This document shows, one piece after another, positions 25,693 to 36,022 of a stretch of DNA of 64,000 bases. The notes below the pieces were generated by a model. The model saw only the letters and a list, made by a program, of their open reading frames with translations. It did no database searches and had not been told where the DNA came from. The stretch is from AA29 sp041481445 (GTDB taxonomy: Bacteria > Acidobacteriota > Vicinamibacteria > Fen-336). The position numbers were made by a program, and so were the translations under genes. Position 1 is the first letter of the stretch. Each line of letters opens with the position of its first letter. The DNA lies in assembly GCA_041481445.1 (NCBI GenBank), contig JBGPBV010000008.1, positions 18,484-82,483 of the forward strand. Direction: 5' to 3'.

Positions 25693-26490
25693 TCAGTACA
25701 GGCTCCGGATCCAGCCCCCGTCCACCGCGATCGACTGGCCCGTGATGTAGCCGGCGCGCTCGGAGGCCAGGAAGGCGGCCAGGGCCGCCAGCTCGCGCGG
25801 CTCGCCCAGGCGGTGGGCCGGGATCTCGCGCTCGAGCCGCGCGTAGAACTCCGCGGGCGAGATGCCCTGCCGTGTCCCCGAGGCCTCCGCCAGCTCGGTG
25901 AGGCGCTCCGTCCTCGTGTAGCCGGGGAGCAGGTTGTTGACGGTGATGCCGTGAGACGCCACCTCGCTGGCCAGCGTGCGCGCCATGCCGGTGACGGCGG
26001 CGCGCAGCGCGTTCGAGAGGATCAGGTTCTCGACCGGCTGCTTCACGGTGATGGAGGTGACGTTCAGGATGCGCCCGAAGCGGCGCTCCTTCATGCCGGG
26101 CAGGAGCGGACGGATCAGCTCGACCGCGCTCGCGAGCAGGACGTCGAAGGCGGCCTGCCATCCCTCGGGCCCCGTGCTCTCGAAGGTCCCGGGCGGCGGC
26201 CCCCCGGAGTTGGTCACCACCACGTCGACGCGCCCGAACGAGCCGAGGGCGATCTCGGCCAGCCGTTGGGCCTCCCCCTTCTTCGACACGTCCGCGGCGA
26301 CGGCCCGCACCTCGGCTCCCGTGGCCGCCGCGACCTCGCGCGCCGCCTCGTTCAGGCGCGCCTCCTGGCGTGCGCACAGGACCACGCTCGCGCCCTCCCG
26401 CGCCAGCTCCTCGGCGATGGCGCGTCCGAGGCCCCGGCTGGAGGCGGCGACGAGCGCGACCCTTCCCCGCAGGCCGAGGTCCACGGTCAA
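25693..26490 (-). CDS. Atypical short-chain dehydrogenase (BKR-like SDR)
   Basis: A 265-residue Rossmann protein. The dinucleotide motif is AASSRGLGRAIAEEL and the NNAG position reads TNSGGPPPG. Where classical SDRs have YxxxK, this one reads LSNALRAAVTGMARTL: Tyr becomes Ser and Lys becomes Arg. This agrees with a known SDR-like subgroup resembling 3-oxoacyl-ACP reductases that lacks a perfect catalytic tetrad. A reductase reaction should not be assumed. It overlaps the upstream cupin gene by 4 bases (ATGA), so the two probably act together. Confidence 0.86.
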   Translation of the reverse strand: MTVDLGLRGRVALVAASSRGLGRAIAEELAREGASVVLCARQEARLNEAAREVAAATGAEVRAVAADVSKKGEAQRLAEIALGSFGRVDVVVTNSGGPPPGTFESTGPEGWQAAFDVLLASAVELIRPLLPGMKERRFGRILNVTSITVKQPVENLILSNALRAAVTGMARTLASEVASHGITVNNLLPGYTRTERLTELAEASGTRQGISPAEFYARLEREIPAHRLGEPRELAALAAFLASERAGYITGQSIAVDGGWIRSLY

Positions 26491-26858
26491 CGGCCCCGCA
26501 GGTAGGCGTCGGTGCCGTCCAGCCAGTCCTGGCGCGGCGGGGAGAAGACGTCGACGTCCAGGGTGTCCTCGAGGGCCAGCGCCTTGTGGGGCAGGTTCGA
26601 GGGAATGGTCAGCACCTCGCCCGCCCGCACCACGACCTCCTCCTTCTCGTCCTCGCCGAGCCAGAAGTGCAGCGCGCCCTCCAGGACGTAGGTGATCTGC
26701 TCGTTCTCGTGGAAGTGGCGCGGCACCAGGCAGCCCTTCTTCAGGTAGACGTGGGCCAGCATCATGCGGTTGCCGGTGATGAGGCGGCGGTCGAGCTGCT
26801 CGTTGAGCTTCTCCTTAGGGATGTCGTCCCACCGGAAGTGGCGCGCGCTCGTGGGCAT
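26487..26858 (-). CDS. Small cupin protein
   Basis: A 123-residue single-domain cupin. The first metal motif is PRHFHENEQITYVLEGALHF (two His and a Glu) and the second is IPSNLPHKALALED (one His), with the family Gly/Pro turns conserved. Cupins of this size bind a metal and a small ligand or act as isomerase or dioxygenase; no substrate can be read from sequence. GGAGGAGA sits upstream of the ATG. It is the first gene of a two-gene unit with the atypical SDR. Confidence 0.85.
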   Translation of the reverse strand: MPTSARHFRWDDIPKEKLNEQLDRRLITGNRMMLAHVYLKKGCLVPRHFHENEQITYVLEGALHFWLGEDEKEEVVVRAGEVLTIPSNLPHKALALEDTLDVDVFSPPRQDWLDGTDAYLRGR

Positions 26859-26906
26859 GGGTCTCTCCTCCGACCGGTCGAGGCCGATGATGACACGGCG
26901 GACGAC

Positions 26907-29396
26907 CTACCGCGACGCGAGCGCCGCTCGTCCGGGCGCCAGGCCGGGGGAGGTGGCTCTCACCGAGATGGGTCCGGGCTCGCCCCGCCGCGACCGCACG
27001 ATCAGGAGGGCGAGGCCGTTGAAGGCTCGCCGATGGTCGGCCTGGAACGGCTCGATCGACGCGGCGTTGCCGTTGTCGACGCCGGCGATCGCGCCCGGAC
27101 CCGTCACCTCGAAGCCGAGGAGGCCGTCCGCCCCGGGCACGAGCGTCCCGCGCTCGTCCTCGATGCGCACGGTGACGAAGGACAGGTCCTGGCCGTCGGC
27201 GGCGATGAGGTCGCGATCCGGCTGAAGGACGACGCGTGCCGGAGGACCGGCCGTCCTCACCTCGTCGGTGGCGACCGGCCGGCCGCCCGCGTAGGCGACC
27301 GCCTTCAGCGTCCCCGGCGCCCAGGGCACGTCCCAGACCAGCCGGTATCTCGACGTGAAGCGCCCGTCCTTGCTGATCTTCTCGTTCACCGGCATCGACC
27401 AGGGCTCGCCCTTCTTCTTGCGTCCGAGCGAGCGCCCGTCGAGGAACAGCTCGACCTCCTCCGCGCTCGTGTAGGCCATGACGGGGATGGGCCGGCCCTC
27501 GGCGCCCGCCCAGCTCCAATGCGGGAGCAGGTGGACCATCGGGGCGCGCGTCCACTGGCTCTGGTAGAGGTAGAAGCGGTCCTTGGGGAAGCCGGCGAGG
27601 TCGACGATCCCGAAGTACGAGCTGCGGGCCGGCCAATCGTTCTCGTCGCGAGGCCGGTCCCAGGCGAAATAGGGCGTGGGCTCGCCGAGGTAGTCGAAGC
27701 CCGTCCAGACGAACTCGCCGAGCACGGCGGGCGACTCCAAAAGCCCGGCGAACTCCACGTCCGGGCAGTAGGCCCAGCGCGGCGCGATGACGTCGTAGCT
27801 GGAGAGCTGTCGGGACGGGTGCTTCTCGTAGGTGGCGACGGGCAGGTGGTAGACGCCGCGCGAGCTGACGCAGGAGGCGGTCTCGCTGGCCACGATCGTC
27901 CAGGCCGGGTGCTCGGCCAGGATCCTCGCGTACTCGCGCACGCCGTAGTTGAACCCGGGGATGTCGACGGCGTCGGCGAGGCCGTTCCGGATCGCGCCGT
28001 CGATCTCGTTGAAGGCCGAGGTCACCGGGCGCGTCGGGTCCTCCTCGTGGGCGATGGCGGTCAGCCTCCGGGCGGTGAGAGCCCCGTCCGGCTCGCCCTG
28101 CTCCCGGACCTCGTTGCCGATGCTCCACATCACGACGCTCGGGTGGTTGCGGTCGCGGCGGATCATGTCGCGCAGGTCGCGGTCGCCCCACTCGGCGAAA
28201 TACCTGCCGTGCCCGTTCTTCACCTTCGGCCGGCCCCACATGTCGAAGGCCTCGTCCATGACCAGGAAGCCCATGCGGTCGGCCAGCTCCAGGAGCTCGG
28301 GCGCGGGCGGGTTGTGGCTGGTCCGTATGGCGTTCGCGCCCATCCGGCGCAGGATCTCCAGCTGGCGCTCGATCGCGCGGCGGTGGACGGCGGTGCCGAG
28401 GGCCCCGAGGTCGTGGTGGTCGCACACGCCCTGGAAGCGCACGCGCCGGCCGTTGAGCAGGAACCCCTTCCCGGGGCCGTACTCGATCGTGCGGATCCCG
28501 AACGGGGTCAGGTAGCGATCGAGCACCACGCCCTCGCGGGCGACGACGCTCGTCGCCGTGTAGAGATACGGCCGGTCGAGCTCCCAGCGCGTCGGCCGGG
28601 CGATTCCGAGCTCGACCGCCACCACCTGGGTGGCGCCGGCCGCGACCGTCGCCTCGTCCGCTCGTCCCGCGACCTGCCGGCCCTCGGGGTCGAGGATCGC
28701 CGTCTCGAGCCGGATCTTCGCGGGCGCGCTCTCCCGGTTCCGCACCTCCGTCCGGATCGAGACCGTGGCCGCGGCCTCGGTCACGGCGGTCGTGGTGACG
28801 AAGGTGCCGTCGCGGGCGACGTGGACCGGCCCCGTGGCGTCGATCCAGACGTGGCGGTACAGGCCGGCCCCCGGGTACCAGCGCGAGGACTCGTCCTCGG
28901 GAGCGAGACGGACCGCGATCACGTTCTCGCCGCCGAAGACGAGGGCGGGCGTGAGGTCGAAGGCGAAGCCGATGTACCCGTAGGGGCGGCCCCCCAGCTC
29001 ACGGCCGTTGAGGAAGACGGTCGCGTTCGACATCGCGCCGTCGATCTCGACGGCGTAGTACCGGCCCTCCGCCCCGGCGGGGACGGTGAAGTGCTTCCGG
29101 TACCAGGCCACGCCGAACGAGCGGAGGGCGGCGGTGTGCGGGTTGAGCTTCGGGTCGAAGGGCTGCTCGATCGCCCAGTCGTGGGGCAGGTCGAGCCGGC
29201 GCCAGTCCGTGTCGGCGAAGCCCGAGCTCGCCGCGCGGGGGTCGTCGCCTTCGTGGAACCGCCAGCCGGCGTCGAAGCTCACGCGGCGCGCGCCGGCTGC
29301 GGGCAGGTCATCCGCCGGCGCCACGGGGCGGCCCGGACGGACGGAAGCGAGCCCGCCCACGGCGACGACCAGCGCGGCCACCAGAGACATTCGCAT
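26907..29396 (-). CDS. Exported glycoside hydrolase family 2 protein (beta-galactosidase-like)
   Basis: An 829-residue secreted glycosidase. After a signal peptide (about 1-25) come the GH2 sugar-binding domain (DWRRLDLPHDWAIEQPF, YRKHFTVPAG, SSRWYPGAGLYRHVWI), the Ig-like domain (about 210-310) and the TIM barrel. The acid/base Glu is in VMWSIGNEV (about residue 427) and the nucleophile Glu in VLGEFVWTGFDYLGE (about 561). A DUF4982-like domain (LLPHWSWAG ... YTSAEEVELFLDGRS) and a C-terminal Ig-like module complete it. The likely action is on beta-galactosides or beta-glucuronides outside the cytoplasm. Two ATGs six bases apart could both serve as start. No transporter or regulator for sugars adjoins. 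Confidence 0.92.
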   Translation of the reverse strand: MRMSLVAALVVAVGGLASVRPGRPVAPADDLPAAGARRVSFDAGWRFHEGDDPRAASSGFADTDWRRLDLPHDWAIEQPFDPKLNPHTAALRSFGVAWYRKHFTVPAGAEGRYYAVEIDGAMSNATVFLNGRELGGRPYGYIGFAFDLTPALVFGGENVIAVRLAPEDESSRWYPGAGLYRHVWIDATGPVHVARDGTFVTTTAVTEAAATVSIRTEVRNRESAPAKIRLETAILDPEGRQVAGRADEATVAAGATQVVAVELGIARPTRWELDRPYLYTATSVVAREGVVLDRYLTPFGIRTIEYGPGKGFLLNGRRVRFQGVCDHHDLGALGTAVHRRAIERQLEILRRMGANAIRTSHNPPAPELLELADRMGFLVMDEAFDMWGRPKVKNGHGRYFAEWGDRDLRDMIRRDRNHPSVVMWSIGNEVREQGEPDGALTARRLTAIAHEEDPTRPVTSAFNEIDGAIRNGLADAVDIPGFNYGVREYARILAEHPAWTIVASETASCVSSRGVYHLPVATYEKHPSRQLSSYDVIAPRWAYCPDVEFAGLLESPAVLGEFVWTGFDYLGEPTPYFAWDRPRDENDWPARSSYFGIVDLAGFPKDRFYLYQSQWTRAPMVHLLPHWSWAGAEGRPIPVMAYTSAEEVELFLDGRSLGRKKKGEPWSMPVNEKISKDGRFTSRYRLVWDVPWAPGTLKAVAYAGGRPVATDEVRTAGPPARVVLQPDRDLIAADGQDLSFVTVRIEDERGTLVPGADGLLGFEVTGPGAIAGVDNGNAASIEPFQADHRRAFNGLALLIVRSRRGEPGPISVRATSPGLAPGRAALASR

Positions 29397-29445
29397 GCGG
29401 GGTCCCGTCGCGCCGGAGCGGCCGCGGCCGCCCGCGCCGCCTGCG

Positions 29446-29451
29446 AGCATA
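29446..29451 (-). promoter_or_regulatory. Possible -10 box of the GH2 gene
   Basis: TATGCT followed by CG on the minus strand, 49 bases upstream of the ATG. Weak: no -35 is visible. Confidence 0.25.
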
Positions 29452-29552
29452 AGGGAAACCCGGGCGCGGCCCACCTGAGCCCGATGACCCAGGAACGTCG
29501 GGATCTTGCCCCAGGCACGGAGGCGGTCGCACGCTCTCCCAGGAGTACGCCG

Positions 29553-30686
29553 ATGACATCGAACGCGGTCTCCCCCCGGATCCGGCCGGCCCCGCTCGCG
29601 GAGCTCCGCGGCGCGAGCCTGCTGACCACCGCGGACTGGTCCCTCGCGCGCCTGGAAGCCCTGCTCGCGCTGGCCGCTCGCCTGGAGTCGCTCGACCTCG
29701 CCGGACGCCGCCTCGACTTCCTGCCCGGGCAGCTCGCCTATGCCCTCTTCTTCGACAACTCCACGCGCACGCGCTCGGCCTGGGCGGGGGCGGCGGCCCG
29801 GCTCGGCATGCACCCGGTGATCGTGGACGGCACCTCGAGCCAGGTGGCGCACGGAGAGACGGCGCGGGAGACGGGCGCGATGCTCGGGATGAACGCCCAC
29901 GCCCTCGGAGTGCGCCACGACCTCCTGCCCGGCGAAGGCCAGCGCTTCATGGCCGACATGCAACGCGGGATCGACGAGTACCTCGCCGCTTCGGGGGCGC
30001 GCCGCCCGGTCCCGGTGGTCAACCTCCAGTCCGACGTCGACCACCCGACGCAGGCGCTGGCCGACCTGCTCTGGCTCCGCGAGCGCTTCGGGGGGAGCCT
30101 GGAGGGGCGGCGCATCGCCGTCACCTGGGCCTTCACGAGCGCGTACGCCAAGCCCCTCTCCGTCCCGCAGGGATTGATCCTGCTCCTCACTCGCTTCGGG
30201 GCGGTGGTGACGCTGGCCCACCCGGAGGGCTACACGCTCATGCCGGACGTGGTGGAGAGCGCTCGGCGCCAGGCCGCCGCCGGCGGCGGATCGTTCCGCA
30301 TCACCCACTCGATGGACGAGGCGTTCGCAGGCGCGGACGCCGTCTACCCGAAATCGTGGGGGGCCTGGGACCCCATGTGGGAGCGCCTCGAGGCCCATCG
30401 CCGCGACGATCGCGCGCTCAAGGCGGACGTGGAGGCGCGCGCCCTCGCCCTCAACGCCCGCCACCGCGATTGGATCTGTGACCAGAGGCGCATGGCGCTG
30501 ACCCGCGACGCCCTCTACCTCCATTGCCTGCCCGCCAGCATCGGGGAGGAGGTCGCACCGGCGGTGATGGACCGCTTCTCGCACTCGGTGGCCCGGCAGG
30601 CGGCCAAGAAGCTCTACGTGATCATGGCCGTGCTGGCCGCGGCCCTCGCCCCCGACCTGGATTCCCGGATGGAGGCCTCGCGATGA
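29553..30686 (+). CDS. ygeW: YgeW-like knotted carbamoyltransferase
   Basis: A 377-residue member of the aspartate/ornithine carbamoyltransferase superfamily. The carbamoyl-phosphate loop reads FFDNSTRTRSAWAG, followed by DVDHPTQALADLLWLRE and HCLPASIGEEV. A long insert (WAFTSAYAKPLSVPQGLILLLTRF) matches the knotted YgeW group rather than OTCase, for which the window has argF. The E. coli YgeW substrate is not established; the gene sits with diaminopropionate ammonia-lyase, a peptidase and carbamate kinase genes. AGGAG lies 7 bases before ATG 29553. The stop overlaps ygeY (ATGA). The acceptor amine here is unknown. Confidence 0.88.
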   Translation: MTSNAVSPRIRPAPLAELRGASLLTTADWSLARLEALLALAARLESLDLAGRRLDFLPGQLAYALFFDNSTRTRSAWAGAAARLGMHPVIVDGTSSQVAHGETARETGAMLGMNAHALGVRHDLLPGEGQRFMADMQRGIDEYLAASGARRPVPVVNLQSDVDHPTQALADLLWLRERFGGSLEGRRIAVTWAFTSAYAKPLSVPQGLILLLTRFGAVVTLAHPEGYTLMPDVVESARRQAAAGGGSFRITHSMDEAFAGADAVYPKSWGAWDPMWERLEAHRRDDRALKADVEARALALNARHRDWICDQRRMALTRDALYLHCLPASIGEEVAPAVMDRFSHSVARQAAKKLYVIMAVLAAALAPDLDSRMEASR

Positions 30687-32272
30687 CGACCGACCTCGCC
30701 CACGCCGCGCACCCTCCCGCCGCCACCTCCCCCCTCGATCGCGCCATCGCCGCCCTCGCCCATCGCGACCGGCCGCACGCCGCGCGCCTCCTGCGGGAGC
30801 TGATCCGCGTCCCCGCCGACCTCGTGGCCCGATCCGCCGCCGACGGCGGCGATCCCCTCTGCGGGCTGTCGAACCACGAAGGGCCACGCCTGGAGCTGCT
30901 GCGGCGCCGGCTGGTCGACCTCCGCGCGGTGCGTCACGCCTCCGACGCCGCCTTCGACGCCTTCGGGAACCTCGTGTGGACGGTCCAGGACGACGGCGAC
31001 GGCATTCCCATCGCGCGCAAGCGGGTCGTGCTCCTCGACGGCCACACCGACACCGTGCAGGCCCTGCGCGACGAATGGCGGGCACGGCTCGGAGACGGCC
31101 TCGACGCCTACGACGGCCTGATCGACGCCGCCCGCGTCGATCGCGACGCCCTCCGGGAGGCGGCCGGCCACCTGCCGCCGGAATCGGAGTGGGAGCACCT
31201 CGTGTTCGGTCGCGGCGCCGCCGACCAGCTTGCCGGCGTCGTCTGCCAGGTGATGGCCACGCGCATCCTGCTCGAGCTGAAAGGCGAGGGGGCCCTGCGC
31301 GGCGTGATCGTCCGCTCCTACGCGACGGTGGCGGAGGAGGACAACGACGGCGGGGGCGCCCTGTTCCTGAAGGCGCACGCCTGGCCGGGAGCGCCGGCGG
31401 CGCAGATCCCGGACGTGGTGGTGCTCACGGAGGCCACCGGTCACGCCCGCGAGGGCGCGCTCGGGATCTACCGGGGACAGCGCGGGCGCATGCAGATCGA
31501 GGTGCGGGTGACCGGCCGGTCGTGCCACGGCTCCATGCCGCAGGAAGGGCTCAACCCGCTCGAGCACGGCGCCGCCATCATCGTCGAGGCGGCGCGGGCG
31601 CACGCCGCCGGCGAGGGCTTCGCCGACCATCCGTTCCTCGGCCGCGGCTCCCGCACGGCGTCCTGGGCCCGTGTCGAGACGCCCTCGGACTGCGCGGTGC
31701 CGGAGACGCTCACCCTGCGCCTCGATCGCCGGCTGACCGTCGGCGAGTCGGCGGAGCAGGCGCTGGCGCAGATGGACGCGCTGGAGGCGGTCGGCCGCGC
31801 CCGCGCCGCCGGCCTGCGCGTCGAGATCGGGATCCCCCATTATCGAGCGCTCACCTGGAAGGGATGGCCGGCCGACAACCCGCAGGTCTATCCCGGATGG
31901 CTCACCCCGGAGGACCACCCCGCGGTGCAGGCCGCCCTCCTGGCCTACCGCGGCGTGGTCACGCCGCACGTGGGCGGCGGTGCACCCTACGCCGGCGACC
32001 TGCCGCGCGAGCCACGGCTGGGCCGGTGGATCTTCTCCACCGACGGCGTCGGCTACCCGATGGCGGCGGACGAGAGCCGGATCGCGGTGCCCGAGGGCAA
32101 GCGGTGGGTGATCTCGGGGACGGTGCGCCACCCGGCCATGATCGGCATCGGGCCCGGCCACGAGCAGAACGCGCACCGCATCGGCGAGAACGTGGACCTC
32201 CGGGAGGTCGTCCACGCCACCGCCCTGCTCGCGCGCTTCCCGAGCGCCCTGGTGGCGCAGGCGGGCCTCTGA
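30683..32272 (+). CDS. ygeY: YgeY-like M20 metallopeptidase
   Basis: A 529-residue M20-family zinc hydrolase. Metal site: LLDGHTDTV, the bridging Asp in FGRGAADQLAGV, the Glu pair in ATVAEEDNDGGG; then YRGQRGRMQIEVRVTGRSCHG, SDCAVPETLTLRLDRRLT and GIGPGHEQNAHRIGE. These segments match E. coli YgeY closely. It is longer than YgeY (about 400 residues), with a ~40-residue N-terminal extension and an insert (about 135-175, GDGLDAYDGLIDAARVDRDA) between the HTDTV and GRG motifs. It presumably deacylates or hydrolyses an amide made or used by its YgeW partner, to which it is coupled. Confidence 0.88.
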   Translation: MTTDLAHAAHPPAATSPLDRAIAALAHRDRPHAARLLRELIRVPADLVARSAADGGDPLCGLSNHEGPRLELLRRRLVDLRAVRHASDAAFDAFGNLVWTVQDDGDGIPIARKRVVLLDGHTDTVQALRDEWRARLGDGLDAYDGLIDAARVDRDALREAAGHLPPESEWEHLVFGRGAADQLAGVVCQVMATRILLELKGEGALRGVIVRSYATVAEEDNDGGGALFLKAHAWPGAPAAQIPDVVVLTEATGHAREGALGIYRGQRGRMQIEVRVTGRSCHGSMPQEGLNPLEHGAAIIVEAARAHAAGEGFADHPFLGRGSRTASWARVETPSDCAVPETLTLRLDRRLTVGESAEQALAQMDALEAVGRARAAGLRVEIGIPHYRALTWKGWPADNPQVYPGWLTPEDHPAVQAALLAYRGVVTPHVGGGAPYAGDLPREPRLGRWIFSTDGVGYPMAADESRIAVPEGKRWVISGTVRHPAMIGIGPGHEQNAHRIGENVDLREVVHATALLARFPSALVAQAGL

Positions 32273-32340
32273 TCGGACGGCCGGCCCTGCCCCGCCGGGC
32301 GACTGACCCTCAACTGCGTGACGCCCTGCCTGCGTGTGCG

Positions 32341-32359
32341 GGAGGCCCTCTCGGCCTCC
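32341..32359. terminator. Possible hairpin terminator after ygeY
   Basis: GGAGGCC (32341-32347) pairs perfectly with GGCCTCC (32353-32359) around CTCTC, about 70 bases after the ygeY stop and before the typA promoter. No T-run follows, so termination is uncertain. Confidence 0.35.
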
Positions 32360-32392
32360 GTCTCGCTCCGGACGCGCTCCAGCGATTGCGGC

Positions 32393-32398
32393 TATGAT
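32393..32398 (+). promoter_or_regulatory. Putative -10 box of typA
   Basis: TATGAT, close to consensus, 38 bases before ATG 32437. A Shine-Dalgarno (GAGAGGA) lies in the leader, so this transcript is leadered. Confidence 0.45.
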
Positions 32399-32436
32399 GT
32401 GTGGTTCCCCGTCCGCGGGAGGATTCGAGAGGATCG

Positions 32437-34254
<1,818 letters not shown>

Positions 34255-34273
34255 GAGATTCCGGTCGCGGCTG

Positions 34274-36016
34274 ATGGATCGCCTGTCGACCCGCGCCTGG
34301 GGGCTGTCCACCTCGCTCACGCGGCCGTTCCGGCGGCGGCTCTGGATCGACGCCCTTCTCGTGCTCGGCCTCTGCGCCGCCCTCTTCGGCCTGCTCCAGT
34401 TCGCGCGCGAGTGGAGGGGTGCGCCGCGGCCGGCCATCGAGATCGACCTCTCGGCCCGGGCGCTGCCCGTCTACACCTTCTTCTCGATGACGCGCGGCCT
34501 GGTGGCGTACGTGATCTCCCTGGCCTTCACCCTGGTCTACGCCTTCTGGGCGGCCAAGGATGCGCGGGCGGAGAGGCTGCTCATCCCGCTGCTCGACATC
34601 CTCCAGAGCATCCCGGTCCTCGGCTTCATGCCCGGCCTCGTGCTGGCCCTGGTCGCGGTCTTCCCCCACAGCAACGTCGGCCTGGAGCTGGCCGCGGTCA
34701 TCATGATCTTCACCGGCCAGGCCTGGAACATGACCTTCAGCTTCTACCATGCGCTGAAGTCGGTCCCGTTGGACCTCCGCGAGACCTCCAGCGTGTACCG
34801 GTTCGACTGGTGGCAGCGCTTCAAGTGGGTGGAGCTGCCCTTCGGGACGACCGGCCTCGTGTGGAACAGCATGATGAGCATGGCCGGGGGATGGTTCTTC
34901 CTGATGATCAACGAGTCCTTCCGTCTCGGCGACCACGACTTCCGCCTCCCCGGCCTGGGCTCCTACATGAGCGTGGCCGTCCACGAAGGCCGCGCCGGGG
35001 CCATGGTCCTGGCCGTCCTCGCCATGATGGTCATGATCGTGGGGCTCGACCAGCTCCTCTGGCGTCCCGTGGTCGTATGGGCGCAGCGATTCCGGGTCGA
35101 GGAGACGACGGCAGCGGAGGTCTCGCGGAGCTGGTTCCTCGATCTGCTGCGTCGCTCGCGATTCGTCCGCCGGCTCCGGCGGGCGCGTCGCGCCCGGCCC
35201 CGAGCGAAGGCCGCGGCCCCGGGCGCCGCCGCGAAGCCCTCATCGGTGCCGGCTCCCGCCGGCCCCGCCTCCACGCTCATCCCGGCCCTGGCTCTCGCCG
35301 TGATCGCCCTTGCCGGGGCCTGGGGCGCGCTCGAGCTGCTGCGCCTCCTGCGGCACTTGCCCGGGCCGGAATGGGCGCGGCTCGGGCGGGCCGGCGCCGC
35401 CACCCTGGGACGGGTCCTGATCTCGACCATCATCGGCACGGCCTGGGCGGTGCCCGTGGGCCTCGCCATCGGCCTCTCGCCCCGCCTCTCGCGCCTGCTG
35501 CAGCCGGTGGTCCAGGTGATGGCGTCGTTTCCGGCCCCGATGCTCTTCCCGGTTGTGATCGCCCTCCTTCATGCCGCCGGCATCGGCCTCGGCGCCGGCA
35601 GCATCGTCCTGATGCTCCTCGGCACGCAGTGGTACATCCTCTTCAACGTCATCGCGGGCGCGAGCTCCGTCCCCTCGGACCTGCGCGAGGCGGTGGTGGC
35701 GTTCCGCATGACGCGGGCGGAGAGGTTCTGGACCCTCTACCTCCCCGCCGTCTTCCCCTACCTGGTGACGGGCTGGGTCACCGCGGCCGGCGGGGCCTGG
35801 AACGCCAGCATCGTGGCCGAGTACGTGACCTACCGGGGCGCGACCCTGACCACCTTCGGGCTGGGAGCGGCGGTGAGCCGGGCCGCCGAGCATGCCGACT
35901 TCGCGGGCCTCAGCGCCGCCGTCCTCGTGATGTCGGTGATCGTGGTGACCTTCAACCGGCTGGTCTGGCGGCGCTGCTACCAACTGGCGGCGACGCGGTT
36001 CTCCCTCACGAAGTGA
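34274..36016 (+). CDS. ABC importer permease with two fused permease modules
   Basis: A 580-residue inner-membrane protein made of two binding-protein-dependent permease modules, about residues 30-275 and 335-575, joined by a basic and Ala/Pro-rich linker (about 278-325). Each module has an EAA-type loop: SVPLDLRETSSVYRFDWWQR and SVPSDLREAVVAFRMTRAER. The second resembles SsuC/TauC/NrtB-type permeases for sulfonates, taurine or nitrate. A fused pair can form the full membrane channel by itself. It is followed 6 bases later by its ATPase. No periplasmic binding protein is encoded beside it, so the substrate is unknown. Confidence 0.88.
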   Translation: MDRLSTRAWGLSTSLTRPFRRRLWIDALLVLGLCAALFGLLQFAREWRGAPRPAIEIDLSARALPVYTFFSMTRGLVAYVISLAFTLVYAFWAAKDARAERLLIPLLDILQSIPVLGFMPGLVLALVAVFPHSNVGLELAAVIMIFTGQAWNMTFSFYHALKSVPLDLRETSSVYRFDWWQRFKWVELPFGTTGLVWNSMMSMAGGWFFLMINESFRLGDHDFRLPGLGSYMSVAVHEGRAGAMVLAVLAMMVMIVGLDQLLWRPVVVWAQRFRVEETTAAEVSRSWFLDLLRRSRFVRRLRRARRARPRAKAAAPGAAAKPSSVPAPAGPASTLIPALALAVIALAGAWGALELLRLLRHLPGPEWARLGRAGAATLGRVLISTIIGTAWAVPVGLAIGLSPRLSRLLQPVVQVMASFPAPMLFPVVIALLHAAGIGLGAGSIVLMLLGTQWYILFNVIAGASSVPSDLREAVVAFRMTRAERFWTLYLPAVFPYLVTGWVTAAGGAWNASIVAEYVTYRGATLTTFGLGAAVSRAAEHADFAGLSAAVLVMSVIVVTFNRLVWRRCYQLAATRFSLTK

Positions 36017-36022
36017 GACGAC

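Noticed and set aside
26370..29552. N-terminal two thirds of a long plus-strand frame ending at 30686
   Set aside because: Only the part from ATG 29553 resembles YgeW; the rest is antisense to SDR, cupin and GH2.
29397..31085. Upstream extension of the GH2 reading frame
   Set aside because: The extra ~560 residues are antisense to ygeW/ygeY; the signal peptide at 29396 marks the true start.
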